From: Oscillospiraceae bacterium
GTDB lineage: Bacteria; Bacillota; Clostridia; Oscillospirales; Oscillospiraceae
DNA length: 50,988 nt
Direction: 5' to 3'
Assembly: GCA_902779945.1 (NCBI GenBank)
Contig: CACZDN010000007.1
Span: forward strand, 1-50,988
Below are positions 6,779-14,003 of the stretch, piece after piece. The notes below the pieces were generated by a model, which saw nothing but the letters and a program-made list of their open reading frames with translations, was not told the origin of the DNA and searched no databases. Within the stretch, counting starts at the first letter, position 1. Every line of letters begins with the position of its first letter. The position numbers and the translations under genes were made by a program.

Positions 6779-6921
6779 TTTTCGCCGCTTCAGTGACGCG
6801 TTTCATGGGTGCTTCCGGTTCACCGAAGCGTATGTTGTTGGCGATGGTTTCCTCGAAGAGATAAGCATTCTGGAAGACAAAGCTGAAGTTCTTCATTGCG
6901 TTTCGTATCTGCTGAAAGGTA
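6779..6921 (-). pseudogene. Remnant of an ABC transporter ATP-binding domain
   Basis: The minus-strand frame reads FSFVFQNAYLFEETIANNI, then RFGEPEAPMKRVTEAAKK, which is the Q-loop to helical-domain segment of an exporter-type (MsbA/Ybt-like) ABC ATPase. Walker A lies nowhere upstream, since that sequence codes for the DUF134-NifX protein in another frame. The signature, Walker B and C-terminus are missing where the half MITE begins. The fragment is a decayed leftover of some 50 codons, probably not expressed as a protein. Confidence 0.65.
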
Positions 6922-7722
6922 TCATGATTCTCCGTGATGACGTCGGCAGCCGTCGTCCCCTTCCTGATGACCGCAGTCAAGGCCTTTTCCGTGGTGATGA
7001 CCGCATTCGTGCCCCTCCCCGTGGTGGTGGCCGCATTCATGACCTTCCCCGTGGTGATGACCGTGGTGCTCACATTGAGCATTGGGATCATACCGGAGCG
7101 TGCCCTCCGTAAGTGCTTTGGCTGCTGCGTCCGCCGAGCCGGATACTCCGCCGTAGAGCTTGATGCCCGCCTCGGCCAGCGCATTCTGAGCGCCCATGCC
7201 GATGCCGCCGCAGATCAGGGCATCCACCTGCGCGGCTTTCAGGAAGCCTGCAAGCGCGCCATGCCCGCTGCCGTTGGTGGGCACGATCTGTTCCTCGACG
7301 ATTTTACCGTCCTCCACATCATAGAACTTGAACTGCTCGGTGTGACCGAAGTGCTGGAAAATCTCTCCGTTTTCGTAAGTTACCGCAATTCTCATGGTTT
7401 TTGATCCTTTCTGCATGATATTTTTCGTTCCCTGATCGTTGAGCTGATAGTTCCCGCCCCGGATCAGGAGGCGCCTCCCATCCACCAGCGCGTCGGCCAC
7501 TTTACGCCGCGCGCTCTCGTAGATGGCCGTCACCGTTGTGCGGGCAATGCCCATCCGCTCGGCGCATTGCTCCTGTGTCAGTCCCACGCGGTCAAGAAGA
7601 CGGATCGTTTCAAACTCGTCCAGACTCAGCACGACAGGCTCTTTGTCCGAAGCTTCCTCCGGCGAGAACTCCCAATGATCCGGGTAGCCGTCGATCCAAC
7701 GACAGCGCTGCTTTCTGGGCAT
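6922..7722 (-). CDS. DUF134 HTH protein fused to NifX/NifB-type cofactor-binding domain, His/Cys-rich tail
   Basis: A 266-residue two-domain protein. Residues 1-93 match DUF134 (MPRKQRCRWIDGYP; helix-turn-helix around LTQEQCAERMGIARTT). Residues 109-215 are a NifX/NafY-like Fe-Mo cofactor-binding fold (MRIAVTYENGEIFQHFGH, ICGGIGMGAQNAL). The tail from 222 has repeated GHECGHHHGE units, a plausible metal buffer. DUF134 plus NifX in one chain is known in Clostridia and methanogens, without a defined role; no nif genes are visible, so nitrogen fixation is not implied. ATG at 7722 follows AAAGGAG. The promoter at 7757-7785 carries two palindromes that the HTH may bind itself (inference). The repeats in the tail are coding, not CRISPR. 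Confidence 0.88.
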   Translation of the reverse strand: MPRKQRCRWIDGYPDHWEFSPEEASDKEPVVLSLDEFETIRLLDRVGLTQEQCAERMGIARTTVTAIYESARRKVADALVDGRRLLIRGGNYQLNDQGTKNIMQKGSKTMRIAVTYENGEIFQHFGHTEQFKFYDVEDGKIVEEQIVPTNGSGHGALAGFLKAAQVDALICGGIGMGAQNALAEAGIKLYGGVSGSADAAAKALTEGTLRYDPNAQCEHHGHHHGEGHECGHHHGEGHECGHHHGKGLDCGHQEGDDGCRRHHGES

Positions 7723-7737
7723 AGTCTCGGCTCCTTT

Positions 7738-7783
7738 CTGACTTATGTCAGGAATTAATATACCAGTGTTTCAGACATATGTC
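7738..7783. promoter_or_regulatory. Two related palindromes flanking the DUF134-NifX promoter
   Basis: CTGACTTATGTCAG (7738-7751), between the -10 and the ribosome site, and GACATATGTC (7774-7783), over the -35. Each is followed on the plus strand by GAATTAA, so the unit is also directly repeated. Likely operators, possibly autoregulatory. Confidence 0.6.
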
Positions 7784-7785
7784 AA
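7757..7785 (-). promoter_or_regulatory. Sigma-A promoter of the DUF134-NifX gene
   Basis: Minus strand TTGACA (7780-7785), 17 bases, TATATT (7757-7762), about 35 bases before the ATG at 7722. Confidence 0.72.
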
Positions 7786-7804
7786 GAATTAAAGGAGAAA
7801 TATC

Positions 7805-7927
7805 ATGAAGAGCTTTCTGCTGTTTTCACAGCAAAAAAACGCGAGACTGCACAAATATCGCTTGAATACCTCGAGGCAACACAGCATAATTCGGCGAGAG
7901 CGAATTCTGCGAAAATCTGTGTTCTGA
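7805..7927 (+). pseudogene. Short ORF whose 3' part is supplied by a MITE
   Basis: ATG at 7805 has a good AAAGGAG seven bases upstream. The first 23 codons (MKSFLLFSQQKNARLHKYRL...) are native; from 7875 the frame runs into MITE copy 3 and stops at 7927. The strong ribosome site suggests a real gene, divergent from DUF134-NifX, was interrupted by the insertion. Only the start is left; I cannot identify the family. Confidence 0.45.
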
Positions 7928-8032
7928 TGAAGGAATAATTTGCAGAAACACTTTGTGTATTGCAAGAAGGAGGCTCAAAATCAGGGCACAATTTATCCGG
8001 GAGGCGCCGATGGCGGATTGTGCGCTGTTGCC
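7875..8032. repeat. MITE-like repeat, copy 3 (forward, near full length)
   Basis: About 158 bases from GGCAACACAGCATAATTCGG to GCGGATTGTGCGCTGTTGCC, with the central TACTTTGTGTA hairpin. Both terminal inverted repeats are present with single changes. Confidence 0.88.
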
Positions 8033-8190
8033 AGTATTTCATTTACAAAGGCAGCAAGCTCCACTTCATTGCCGCCCCGCCTCACGGTCCGGAGCCATCC
8101 GGAACGTGGGCCTGAGCTCCTTGCTCCGGGGCTTTTCCGCGATGCTCATTGCAATAAATCGTGGTCTCGTCGCTAGCTCTCAGAATACGT
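8033..8190. other. Degenerate stretch after MITE copy 3
   Basis: The minus strand has a 27-codon frame (8066-8149, MSIAEKPRSKELRPTF...) and an overlapping frame reading GGNEVELAAFVNEIL. Codon-like composition suggests decayed coding sequence, but neither piece has a ribosome site or a family I recognise. Confidence 0.3.
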
Positions 8191-8234
8191 GAAAAACTCT
8201 ATCTCCGTGTCTGTACACAAAGATAGAGTTTTTC
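8191..8234. terminator. Bidirectional rho-independent terminator
   Basis: Perfect 14-bp stem GAAAAACTCTATCT facing AGATAGAGTTTTTC, with U-rich ends in both directions. Probably ended the transcript of the now broken plus-strand gene at 7805. Confidence 0.75.
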
Positions 8235-8452
8235 TCTGTAATCATTGTCGCAATATCAGCCCATCAGGCAGAAAAAACGAGCTATCAAAATTCGTAACAA
8301 TTTGGCGGTAAATAACGAGGTGCGGGCGTTGAAAGGCCACGTTTTTCAATGGTTTCAGCATCATAAATTCAAAATGGCAGAAAAACTGAATTATCGTACC
8401 GCATCCCCCCTCGCAGGCCTTTGGGCTTCCGGGCTGTGCTCTCTGCCTGTCC
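8235..8452. other. Intergenic region without recognised features
   Basis: About 220 AT-rich bases between the terminator and the small orphan gene. No promoter, repeat or supported ORF was seen. Confidence 0.4.
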
Positions 8453-8650
8453 TTACTTCATGAAGCCAAGCTGCTTTGCCTGCTCGATATATTTGGGGAG
8501 ATCGGCAAGCGAGATATTGACGCCGTGCTTTTTGGCAAAGCTCATAAACTCGTTCATCGTGATTTTGCCGTCCGCCAGAATATCCGCGACTTCCTTCTGC
8601 ATCGCCTCGTCTGTCTGGTATTGCTGGATCAGTTCCGCTACCGTTGCCAT
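8453..8650 (-). CDS. Small protein, Nif11-leader-like or EF-hand-like (65 aa)
   Basis: 65 residues with a strong AGGAGG nine bases before ATG 8650, so likely translated. The chain is helical: MATVAELIQQYQTDEAMQKE, then ADGKITMNEF, then KKHGVNISLADL. The HGVNIS/ADL segment resembles Nif11-type leader domains of peptide natural products, but there is no double-glycine cleavage site, core peptide or modification enzyme. Positions 5-12 of an EF-hand loop also fit (DGKITMNE), with a Leu where the third ligand should be. Function unknown. MITE copy 4 ends 31 bases upstream, so the native promoter may have been displaced. Confidence 0.65.
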   Translation of the reverse strand: MATVAELIQQYQTDEAMQKEVADILADGKITMNEFMSFAKKHGVNISLADLPKYIEQAKQLGFMK

Positions 8651-8680
8651 TGAATGTTTCCTCCTGATTTGTTTCTGTTA

Positions 8681-8841
8681 GGGCAACACCGCATAATTCG
8701 GCGAGAGCGAATCCTGAGAAAATTTGGGGTTCTGATGAAGGCAGTTTTTTGCAGGAATACTTTGTGTATTTCAAGAAAAAGTGACAAAATCAGAGCGCGA
8801 ATTTTCCAGGAGGCGCCGAAGGCGGATTGTGCGGTGTTGCC
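8681..8841. repeat. MITE-like repeat, copy 4 (forward, full length reference)
   Basis: 161 bases, GGGCAACACCGCATAATTCG to GCGGATTGTGCGGTGTTGCC, flanked on both sides by TTA (8678-8680 and 8842-8844), a possible 2-3 base target duplication. The two halves pair imperfectly over the full length, with GAATAC-TTTGT-GTATTTC at the tip. No ORF for a transposase. Confidence 0.9.
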
Positions 8842-9182
8842 TTAGGATGCGCCGGGCTTTTGGCTTTTCCCGTCGTCCATGCCATTGTACCATTAATGAC
8901 CGGTTCTGACAATCCCATGCCTTCAAAAAAACGGAAGGCATTTCCATGTCTGCGGCGGATCGTGCGGCACAAGGATTCATAAAACCCCGCCGGGGAGTTC
9001 AGAGGGGACTCCCTCTGTTTTTTTCCGGGTGCGTGTACCTCGGAAAAAACGCTTCCCAGACCGCAGATGTGCAAGCGTCCCCTGCAAGCGAGTGCGCGCA
9101 GCAGGCTGCAAACCCTCTTGTTTTTCCAAAAACGATCAAAGGCATTTTTGCGAGAGGACCGTGTGTTTTTGCCGGTTTCTGC
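8842..9182. other. Intergenic region, one weak hairpin
   Basis: About 340 bases without a supported gene. The only structure seen is ATGCCTTC/GAAGGCAT (8917-8941) around an A-rich loop. Confidence 0.4.
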
Positions 9183-9211
9183 TTGCCAGTCTGCCGTTCC
9201 CATGATAAACT
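9183..9211 (+). promoter_or_regulatory. Promoter of the lipoprotein-cinA-racemase operon
   Basis: TTGCCA (9183-9188), 17 bases, TAAACT (9206-9211), 30 bases before ATG 9242. Confidence 0.6.
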
Positions 9212-9241
9212 GATGAAAACAATCGAAAAAGGAGCCTGCTT

Positions 9242-9715
9242 ATGAAGAAGAAAGCGATGCTCTCGACCCTTGCGGTGCTTGTGCTTTTGCTGTTGGTGAC
9301 GGCGGCGCTCAGCGGCTGCGGCAGAAAGGATGACGCTGTCAGAGAGATCGGGCCGGCAGTGGTCTGGCACACAGCGTCCATGGCGTACGAGGCTGACGGG
9401 ACGATGGCCCCCGAATACCATGTCAGGTTTACGGACGCGGAAATCGTCTACGGGCATCTAAAGGACGGGACATTTGCCGCCGACTACGCCGACAGGCTCG
9501 TCAAGCTTGAGAAAACCGCCGCGGGCGGATATCTGATACAGGCGGAGGCCTCCAACGGGCAGCGGTACAGCTATCAAACCTGCGAGAGCGATCCCTCCGT
9601 TTTGGAGTATTACGAGAGCTGGGATACGCGCGATTTTCCGGAGACATACCGGGGCGGCGCATCGCTGACGCTGGAACAGGCGGAGCTACAGGGGGAACAG
9701 TATGAACAGAAATGA
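9242..9715 (+). CDS. Putative lipoprotein
   Basis: 157 residues with a lipoprotein signal: MKKK, a leucine-rich core and a lipobox LSGC ending at Cys26. The mature part is a small soluble domain with two Tyr/Asp-rich stretches and no family I recognise. It should be anchored outside the membrane. AAAAAGGAG precedes ATG 9242. Its last 14 bases overlap the CinA-type gene, so the three genes to 10940 form one operon. The product is not obviously related to the enzymes behind it; a small surface-bound ligand-binding role is only a guess. Confidence 0.8.
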   Translation: MKKKAMLSTLAVLVLLLLVTAALSGCGRKDDAVREIGPAVVWHTASMAYEADGTMAPEYHVRFTDAEIVYGHLKDGTFAADYADRLVKLEKTAAGGYLIQAEASNGQRYSYQTCESDPSVLEYYESWDTRDFPETYRGGASLTLEQAELQGEQYEQK

Positions 9716-10256
9716 CGGGCTGACGGTTACGGAGGTCCGGGGTGCCGGCGGTGCTGTGGACGTAGCCGCAGTGCGGGAGAAATACCGTACACTCACCCTC
9801 CTGCTCATCGAGCGCGGTCTTACGATCACCACGATGGAAAGCTGCGTCTCCGGGCAGCTCGCGTCGCTGATCACCGATACCGAAGGGTCCTCCGCGGTAT
9901 TGAAGGGAGCGTTCGTCACCTACTCCAACGAGGCGAAAATCAGGCAGGGCGTGGACCCCGCGATTTTGGAGAAGTACGGCGTGTACTCCGGTCAGACGGC
10001 TGTCGCGATGGCCGCCGCCTGCCGTGAGGCGTACGCAGCTGATCTCGGAATCGGCGTGACGGGCAGCTTCGGTAATGTCGACCTGAACAACGCCGACAGC
10101 GTCCCGGGCGAGGTGTACTTTGCCGTCTCGACTGAAAGCGGGACCGCCGCGTATCACTGCACGGTCCCCGCGCAGCCCTCCCGCCTGTCGTACAAGCTGT
10201 ATATGGCGGACGTGATCGCGGATCGGCTGCTTGCGATGATCCCGTCCGCAGCATAA
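9702..10256 (+). CDS. CinA C-terminal-type nicotinamide-nucleotide amidohydrolase
   Basis: 184 residues covering the CinA C-terminal domain (PncC type), which deamidates nicotinamide mononucleotide to recycle pyridine nucleotides. Seen: TMESCVSGQLASLITDTEGS near 45-65, the KGAFVTYSNEAK segment, and the GVTGSFG glycine loop. The N-terminal 20 residues are extra. The competence-damage N-terminal domain of full CinA is absent, as in stand-alone PncC. ATG 9702 lies inside the lipoprotein gene behind AGGGGGAA. Some divergence in the last third leaves the exact substrate open. Confidence 0.85.
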   Translation: MNRNDGLTVTEVRGAGGAVDVAAVREKYRTLTLLLIERGLTITTMESCVSGQLASLITDTEGSSAVLKGAFVTYSNEAKIRQGVDPAILEKYGVYSGQTAVAMAAACREAYAADLGIGVTGSFGNVDLNNADSVPGEVYFAVSTESGTAAYHCTVPAQPSRLSYKLYMADVIADRLLAMIPSAA

Positions 10257-10274
10257 CAGAGAGAGGAGATCGCC

Positions 10275-10940
10275 ATGAAGATCACAGACTGGCCCGTCGC
10301 TGTGCTGGCCGGGACACCGGTGGACACCGAGATGGGAGCGGACGTGCTGCGCAGGCACAGGCTGGAGCCGCTTTCCTGCCCGGTCGCACGCACGCCTTTG
10401 GAACAGGCTGCTTTTCAGGTGAGGCCCGCGGAGGAGAAGCGTGCGGCGCTGATCCGGATCCTGCGCGGTGCGATGGCGCAGGGCTGCCGCAGCGCGTTCA
10501 TCTACTGCAACTCTCTGTCGGGCGCGGCGGATTTCCCGTCCATTGCGGCAGAGCTCGAGCTGCGCATCGTCACACCCATGAGCGCCTTCGGCATCTACGC
10601 CCGGGATTACAGTCGGCTCGCGGTGGTCGCCTACAACGGGCAGGCCCTCGCCGGGATCGACACCGCCATGATCCAGGTAAACCCCGAGCTGCTGTTGTTT
10701 CCCGCGGGCATCCCGGAGGTCACCTTCGACATTGAGGCGGGTCTCGACCCTGACGAGATCATACACCGGAACCATCTGGACGCGCTCTGTCAATACTTTG
10801 AGTCCTGCGGCTGCGAGGCGCTGGTGCTGGGCTGCACGCACTTCCCGTATCTGAGCGGGGCGCTGCGCGCGTACACGCGGCTGCCGCTGCTGGACCCGGC
10901 TGAGAAGATGGTGCGGCTGCTGCTCGCCCCCTCGGTCTGA
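10275..10940 (+). CDS. Aspartate/glutamate racemase-family protein
   Basis: 221 residues of the cofactor-independent Asp/Glu racemase superfamily. The two catalytic cysteines are visible in FIYCNSLSG near residue 78 and LGCTHFPYL near residue 187. These enzymes invert amino acids or hydantoins through a two-base mechanism. It differs from MurI in its N-terminal motif (VAVLAGTP), so D-glutamate for cell wall is not assured. GAGAGGAGATC precedes ATG 10275, 18 bases after the previous stop. A terminator follows directly. Confidence 0.85.
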   Translation: MKITDWPVAVLAGTPVDTEMGADVLRRHRLEPLSCPVARTPLEQAAFQVRPAEEKRAALIRILRGAMAQGCRSAFIYCNSLSGAADFPSIAAELELRIVTPMSAFGIYARDYSRLAVVAYNGQALAGIDTAMIQVNPELLLFPAGIPEVTFDIEAGLDPDEIIHRNHLDALCQYFESCGCEALVLGCTHFPYLSGALRAYTRLPLLDPAEKMVRLLLAPSV

Positions 10941-10950
10941 AAAACAATCG

Positions 10951-10989
10951 CCCCATCTGCCGGCAGGATGCCCGACAGATGGGGTTTTT
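10951..10989. terminator. Rho-independent terminator between convergent genes
   Basis: CCCCATCTG/CAGATGGGG stem followed by TTTTT on the plus strand; an A-run on the other side lets it serve the deacetylase gene as well. Confidence 0.85.
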
Positions 10990-10994
10990 CAGGA

Positions 10995-11795
10995 TTACAG
11001 GCTGACGAGCGCGCCGCCCGGGATCTCTATATGTGCATCCCGGTTGACCTCGATCCAGACCGACTGCGCGGAGGGATTACAGACCCTGTCCCCCGCCGCG
11101 GTGAATTGCAGTCTCCCGGCGGCGTCCATGTAATCGGCGATCTCGATGTTTGTGGCGTACCAGGTATTTTCCTGCCCGCCCATCATCTCACAGAAGCGCT
11201 CCATGACCGACCAGTTGTCATGGTCAGTGAACTCATAGCTGTGCCCCCAGACGTAGAAGAGATAGAGGTACTGGGTTTTGCAGAGGGCCAGAAACTCGCC
11301 GGCACGCTCAAGGAGCTTTTGGTTGTGGTGGCAGGTGCCCGACCAGGCGTAGAGATCCTCCGGCATTGTGAACTGTCCCGTCGTCTGCACCACGCGCGCA
11401 TAGCGGATGCCGAGCATGGGCAGCAGCTCCCTGATCCTGCCGTTATAAGAGCCGTTGGGGTAAGCAAGCCCGCGCACCGGCGCGCCGGTCAGCGCCTCCA
11501 GCCGCTCCCGGTCCTCGAGGATCTGCCTGGCCGTCTGCTCGATGGGGCAGCGGGCCAGCGTGGGGTGGGAGAAGGTGTGGCACGCGATCTCGTGCCCCTG
11601 GTACAGCTCCTTCCACTCCGACATCGGGATGCGCCGCGTGTCGCTCTCCATGCCGCTGTTGAGGTTGAAGGTGCCCCGGATGCCGCTGCGGTTGAAGAGC
11701 TCCACCAGGCGGTAGTCCTCCCTGCGCCCGTCGTCATAGCTCATGGTCAGCGCCTTGTGCTTCCCGCCGGGAAAGCAGATATAGATGTTGTTCAT
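10995..11795 (-). CDS. Polysaccharide deacetylase-family protein (NodB domain)
   Basis: 266 residues of the carbohydrate esterase 4 fold. Metal and catalytic motifs: TMSYDDG near residue 21 (Asp pair), HTFSHPT near residue 73 (H-x3-H) and the late FYVWGHSYEF. No signal peptide is seen, so unlike peptidoglycan or chitin deacetylases this member is probably cytoplasmic. ATG 11795 is chosen since AAGAGGAGAG precedes it; a longer form from 11840 would overlap glgB. It follows glgB by 41 bases, likely in one transcript. The link to glycogen is positional only. Confidence 0.85.
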   Translation of the reverse strand: MNNIYICFPGGKHKALTMSYDDGRREDYRLVELFNRSGIRGTFNLNSGMESDTRRIPMSEWKELYQGHEIACHTFSHPTLARCPIEQTARQILEDRERLEALTGAPVRGLAYPNGSYNGRIRELLPMLGIRYARVVQTTGQFTMPEDLYAWSGTCHHNQKLLERAGEFLALCKTQYLYLFYVWGHSYEFTDHDNWSVMERFCEMMGGQENTWYATNIEIADYMDAAGRLQFTAAGDRVCNPSAQSVWIEVNRDAHIEIPGGALVSL

Positions 11796-11836
11796 ATTCT
11801 CTCCTCTTCCATGTCGTAAGGGAATGCCCGTTCCGG

Positions 11837-13747
11837 TCAATTGGTATTCTTCTTTCTGCGCGTGGCTCTCGGGCGGTATTCAAAGAACAGGGCCGAGAGG
11901 CCGGGCAGCGTGATTTCCGCGGACCAGGGGTGATCGAGAAACGCCTGATGCTTTGCGCGGATCGCCCGCGGATTGCCGCTGCCGGAACCGCCGAAGCGGA
12001 TGTCGTTGCTGTTGAGGATTTCCTTGATGGTGCAGTCCTGCGGCAGGCCGATCACGAAGCCGTCGTACTGCACGGGCGTGAAGTTGCACACGCAGATGAT
12101 ATTGTGGTCCTGCGTGCCGGAGATGCGCATGAAGGCGATAGAGCTGCGCGGCGCGTCGTCCACATTGAGCCACTGAAAACCGTCCCAGCTGTGGTCCTGG
12201 AGGCTGAGAGCCGGCTGCTCGCGGTAGAGGCGGTTGAGCTCGCGCATATAGTCGAGCATTTCGCGGTGGCGGGGGTAATCCAGCAGGTTCCAGTCCAGCG
12301 GCTGCCGCCAGTTCCATTCGATAAACTGCGCAAACTCGCTGCCCATGAAGGTCAGCTTCTTCCCGGGGTGGGCAAACTGATACCCATACAGTGCGCGGAG
12401 CGAGGCAAATTTCTGATCGTAGTCGCCGGACATCTTGTTGACCATGGAGCATTTGCCGTGGACCACCTCGTCATGGGAGTAGGCCAGCACATAGTTTTCC
12501 GAGAAGGCGTACATCATGGAGAAGGTCAGCCGGCTGTGGTTGAAGGAGCGCATGTAGGCGTCCAGCGCCATGTAGTCGAGCGTGTCGTGCATGAAGCCCA
12601 TGTCCCATTTCAGGCAGAAGCCCACGCCGCCGACGGACGGTGGAGCGGTGATGAGCGGGAAGGCCGTGGACTCCTCCGCGACGGTGATCGCGCCGGGATA
12701 GGTAGTCAGGATGGCCTCGTTCATGTTGCGCAGGAAATCCACCGCGTCGAGATTGATGTAGCCGCCCTCACGGTTTGGGGTATACTCCCCGTCCCGTCTG
12801 CCGTAGTTCAGATACAGCATGGAGGAGACGGCGTCAACGCGGATGCCGTCGATGTGATACTCCTCGAAGAACAGGCAGGCGGAGGAGATCAGAAAGCTCT
12901 GTACCTGATTGGAGGCGTAGTCGAAGATCATCGTCCCCCACTCGGGGTGCTCCGCCATGCGTTTTTCCTTGCACTCGTAGAGCGGGGTGCCGTCCCAGAG
13001 GCGCAGGCCGTGCTCGTCCCGCGGGAAGTGCGCGGGCACCCAGTCCATGATGACGCCGATGCCCGCACGATGCAGGGTATCAATGAAATACCGGAAGTCG
13101 TCCGGATTGCCGTAGCGCGAGGTGGGCGCGTAGTAGCCGGTGACCTGATAGCCCCAGGAGCCGTCGAATGGGTATTCGGTGACGGGCATGAGCTCCACAT
13201 GGGTAAAGCCCATGTCCTTGCAGTAGGCCGCGATCTCCTCGCCCAGCGCGCTGTAGGTAAGGCCGCGCGCGGGCGTTTTCCAGGAGCCGAGGTGCAGCTC
13301 GTAAATGCTCATCGGCGCGGTCATGAAGTTCTGCGAGGCACGGCTGCGCATGTAGTCCCCGTCCTGCCAGACGTAGTGGCCGCCGTCCCAGACGAGGGAG
13401 GCGTTGTCCTTGCCGGACTGAGAAAAGGCGGCGAAGGGATCGGATTTCAGCACCGTCTTCCCGTCCGCGCCGGTGACACGGTATTTGTAGCACTGACTGA
13501 CATGGGCGTTGCCGACGAAGCAGACCCACACGTCGCCCTCCATCCGCTCCATCGGGGTCCCGTTCCAGCCGTTGAATTCGCCGACCAGCGTGACCTCCCG
13601 CGCGTTCGGAGCCCAGACGAGGAAGCGGTACTCGTTCAGCTCGGGAATCCAGCGGCATCCGTAGCAGAGCCAGGCCTTTCTGGCGTGACCGGTATTGAAG
13701 AGATAGATATCGTCCCGGGGAATATACGCTAGATGTCTCTGATCCAT
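11837..13747 (-). CDS. glgB: 1,4-alpha-glucan branching enzyme
   Basis: 636 residues. It makes alpha-1,6 branches in glycogen. Residues 25-130 form a CBM48 domain (FLVWAPNAREVTLVGEFNGW); the GH13 barrel follows with VELMPVTEYPFDGSWGYQ, nucleophile D305 (GIRVDAVSSM), acid E358 (ITVAEES, 53 residues on, as in E. coli D405/E458) and a late HDE of the third catalytic Asp. A C-terminal beta domain ends the chain. ATG 13747 sits eight bases after AAGGAG. A promoter lies at 13802-13830. No other glg genes are in the window, so the rest of the glycogen pathway must be elsewhere. Confidence 0.95.
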   Translation of the reverse strand: MDQRHLAYIPRDDIYLFNTGHARKAWLCYGCRWIPELNEYRFLVWAPNAREVTLVGEFNGWNGTPMERMEGDVWVCFVGNAHVSQCYKYRVTGADGKTVLKSDPFAAFSQSGKDNASLVWDGGHYVWQDGDYMRSRASQNFMTAPMSIYELHLGSWKTPARGLTYSALGEEIAAYCKDMGFTHVELMPVTEYPFDGSWGYQVTGYYAPTSRYGNPDDFRYFIDTLHRAGIGVIMDWVPAHFPRDEHGLRLWDGTPLYECKEKRMAEHPEWGTMIFDYASNQVQSFLISSACLFFEEYHIDGIRVDAVSSMLYLNYGRRDGEYTPNREGGYINLDAVDFLRNMNEAILTTYPGAITVAEESTAFPLITAPPSVGGVGFCLKWDMGFMHDTLDYMALDAYMRSFNHSRLTFSMMYAFSENYVLAYSHDEVVHGKCSMVNKMSGDYDQKFASLRALYGYQFAHPGKKLTFMGSEFAQFIEWNWRQPLDWNLLDYPRHREMLDYMRELNRLYREQPALSLQDHSWDGFQWLNVDDAPRSSIAFMRISGTQDHNIICVCNFTPVQYDGFVIGLPQDCTIKEILNSNDIRFGGSGSGNPRAIRAKHQAFLDHPWSAEITLPGLSALFFEYRPRATRRKKNTN

Positions 13748-13801
13748 TTGCAATTCTCCTTTTCTTGTTTGTTCGCTCGGTCTTATCCGTTTCTGTCTTC
13801 T

Positions 13802-13830
13802 ATTCTACCATGGAAACGCGCATCCTTCAA
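13802..13830 (-). promoter_or_regulatory. Promoter of glgB
   Basis: Minus strand TTGAAG (13825-13830), 17 bases, TAGAAT (13802-13807), 54 bases upstream of the ATG. Confidence 0.65.
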
Positions 13831-13930
13831 GCATTTGATTTTCAGCTGCGATGCAATCCCAGTCATGCTCCGACCCCGGGCACCATGGTCTCGCGCCTCA
13901 GAATAACAAGGGCCGGAGCGTAAAGGCAAA

Positions 13931-13970
13931 GCGTGCGGCAAATTCGCGTTTCTGCGAATTTGCCGCACGC
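13931..13970 (-). terminator. Terminator after the permease-kinase gene
   Basis: Perfect 17-bp stem GCGTGCGGCAAATTCGC with a 6-base loop, 33 bases past the stop of the minus-strand gene; TTTGCCTTT follows. Confidence 0.75.
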
Positions 13971-14003
13971 TGTTGCAATATCTGTTCAATCCTGTCTTCG
14001 CGT

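Noticed and set aside
6937-7070. Short direct repeats resembling a small repeat array
   Set aside because: They encode GHECGHHHGE repeats in the DUF134-NifX tail; there are no spacers as in CRISPR.
8453-8650. Nif11-type RiPP precursor with a full biosynthetic cluster
   Set aside because: No cleavage motif, core peptide or modification and export genes nearby; the methyltransferases at 1-2145 belong to a separate operon.
11930-13732. 600-codon open frame on the plus strand across glgB
   Set aside because: Antisense shadow of a GC-rich gene; glgB has full catalytic motifs and no ribosome site supports the plus frame.
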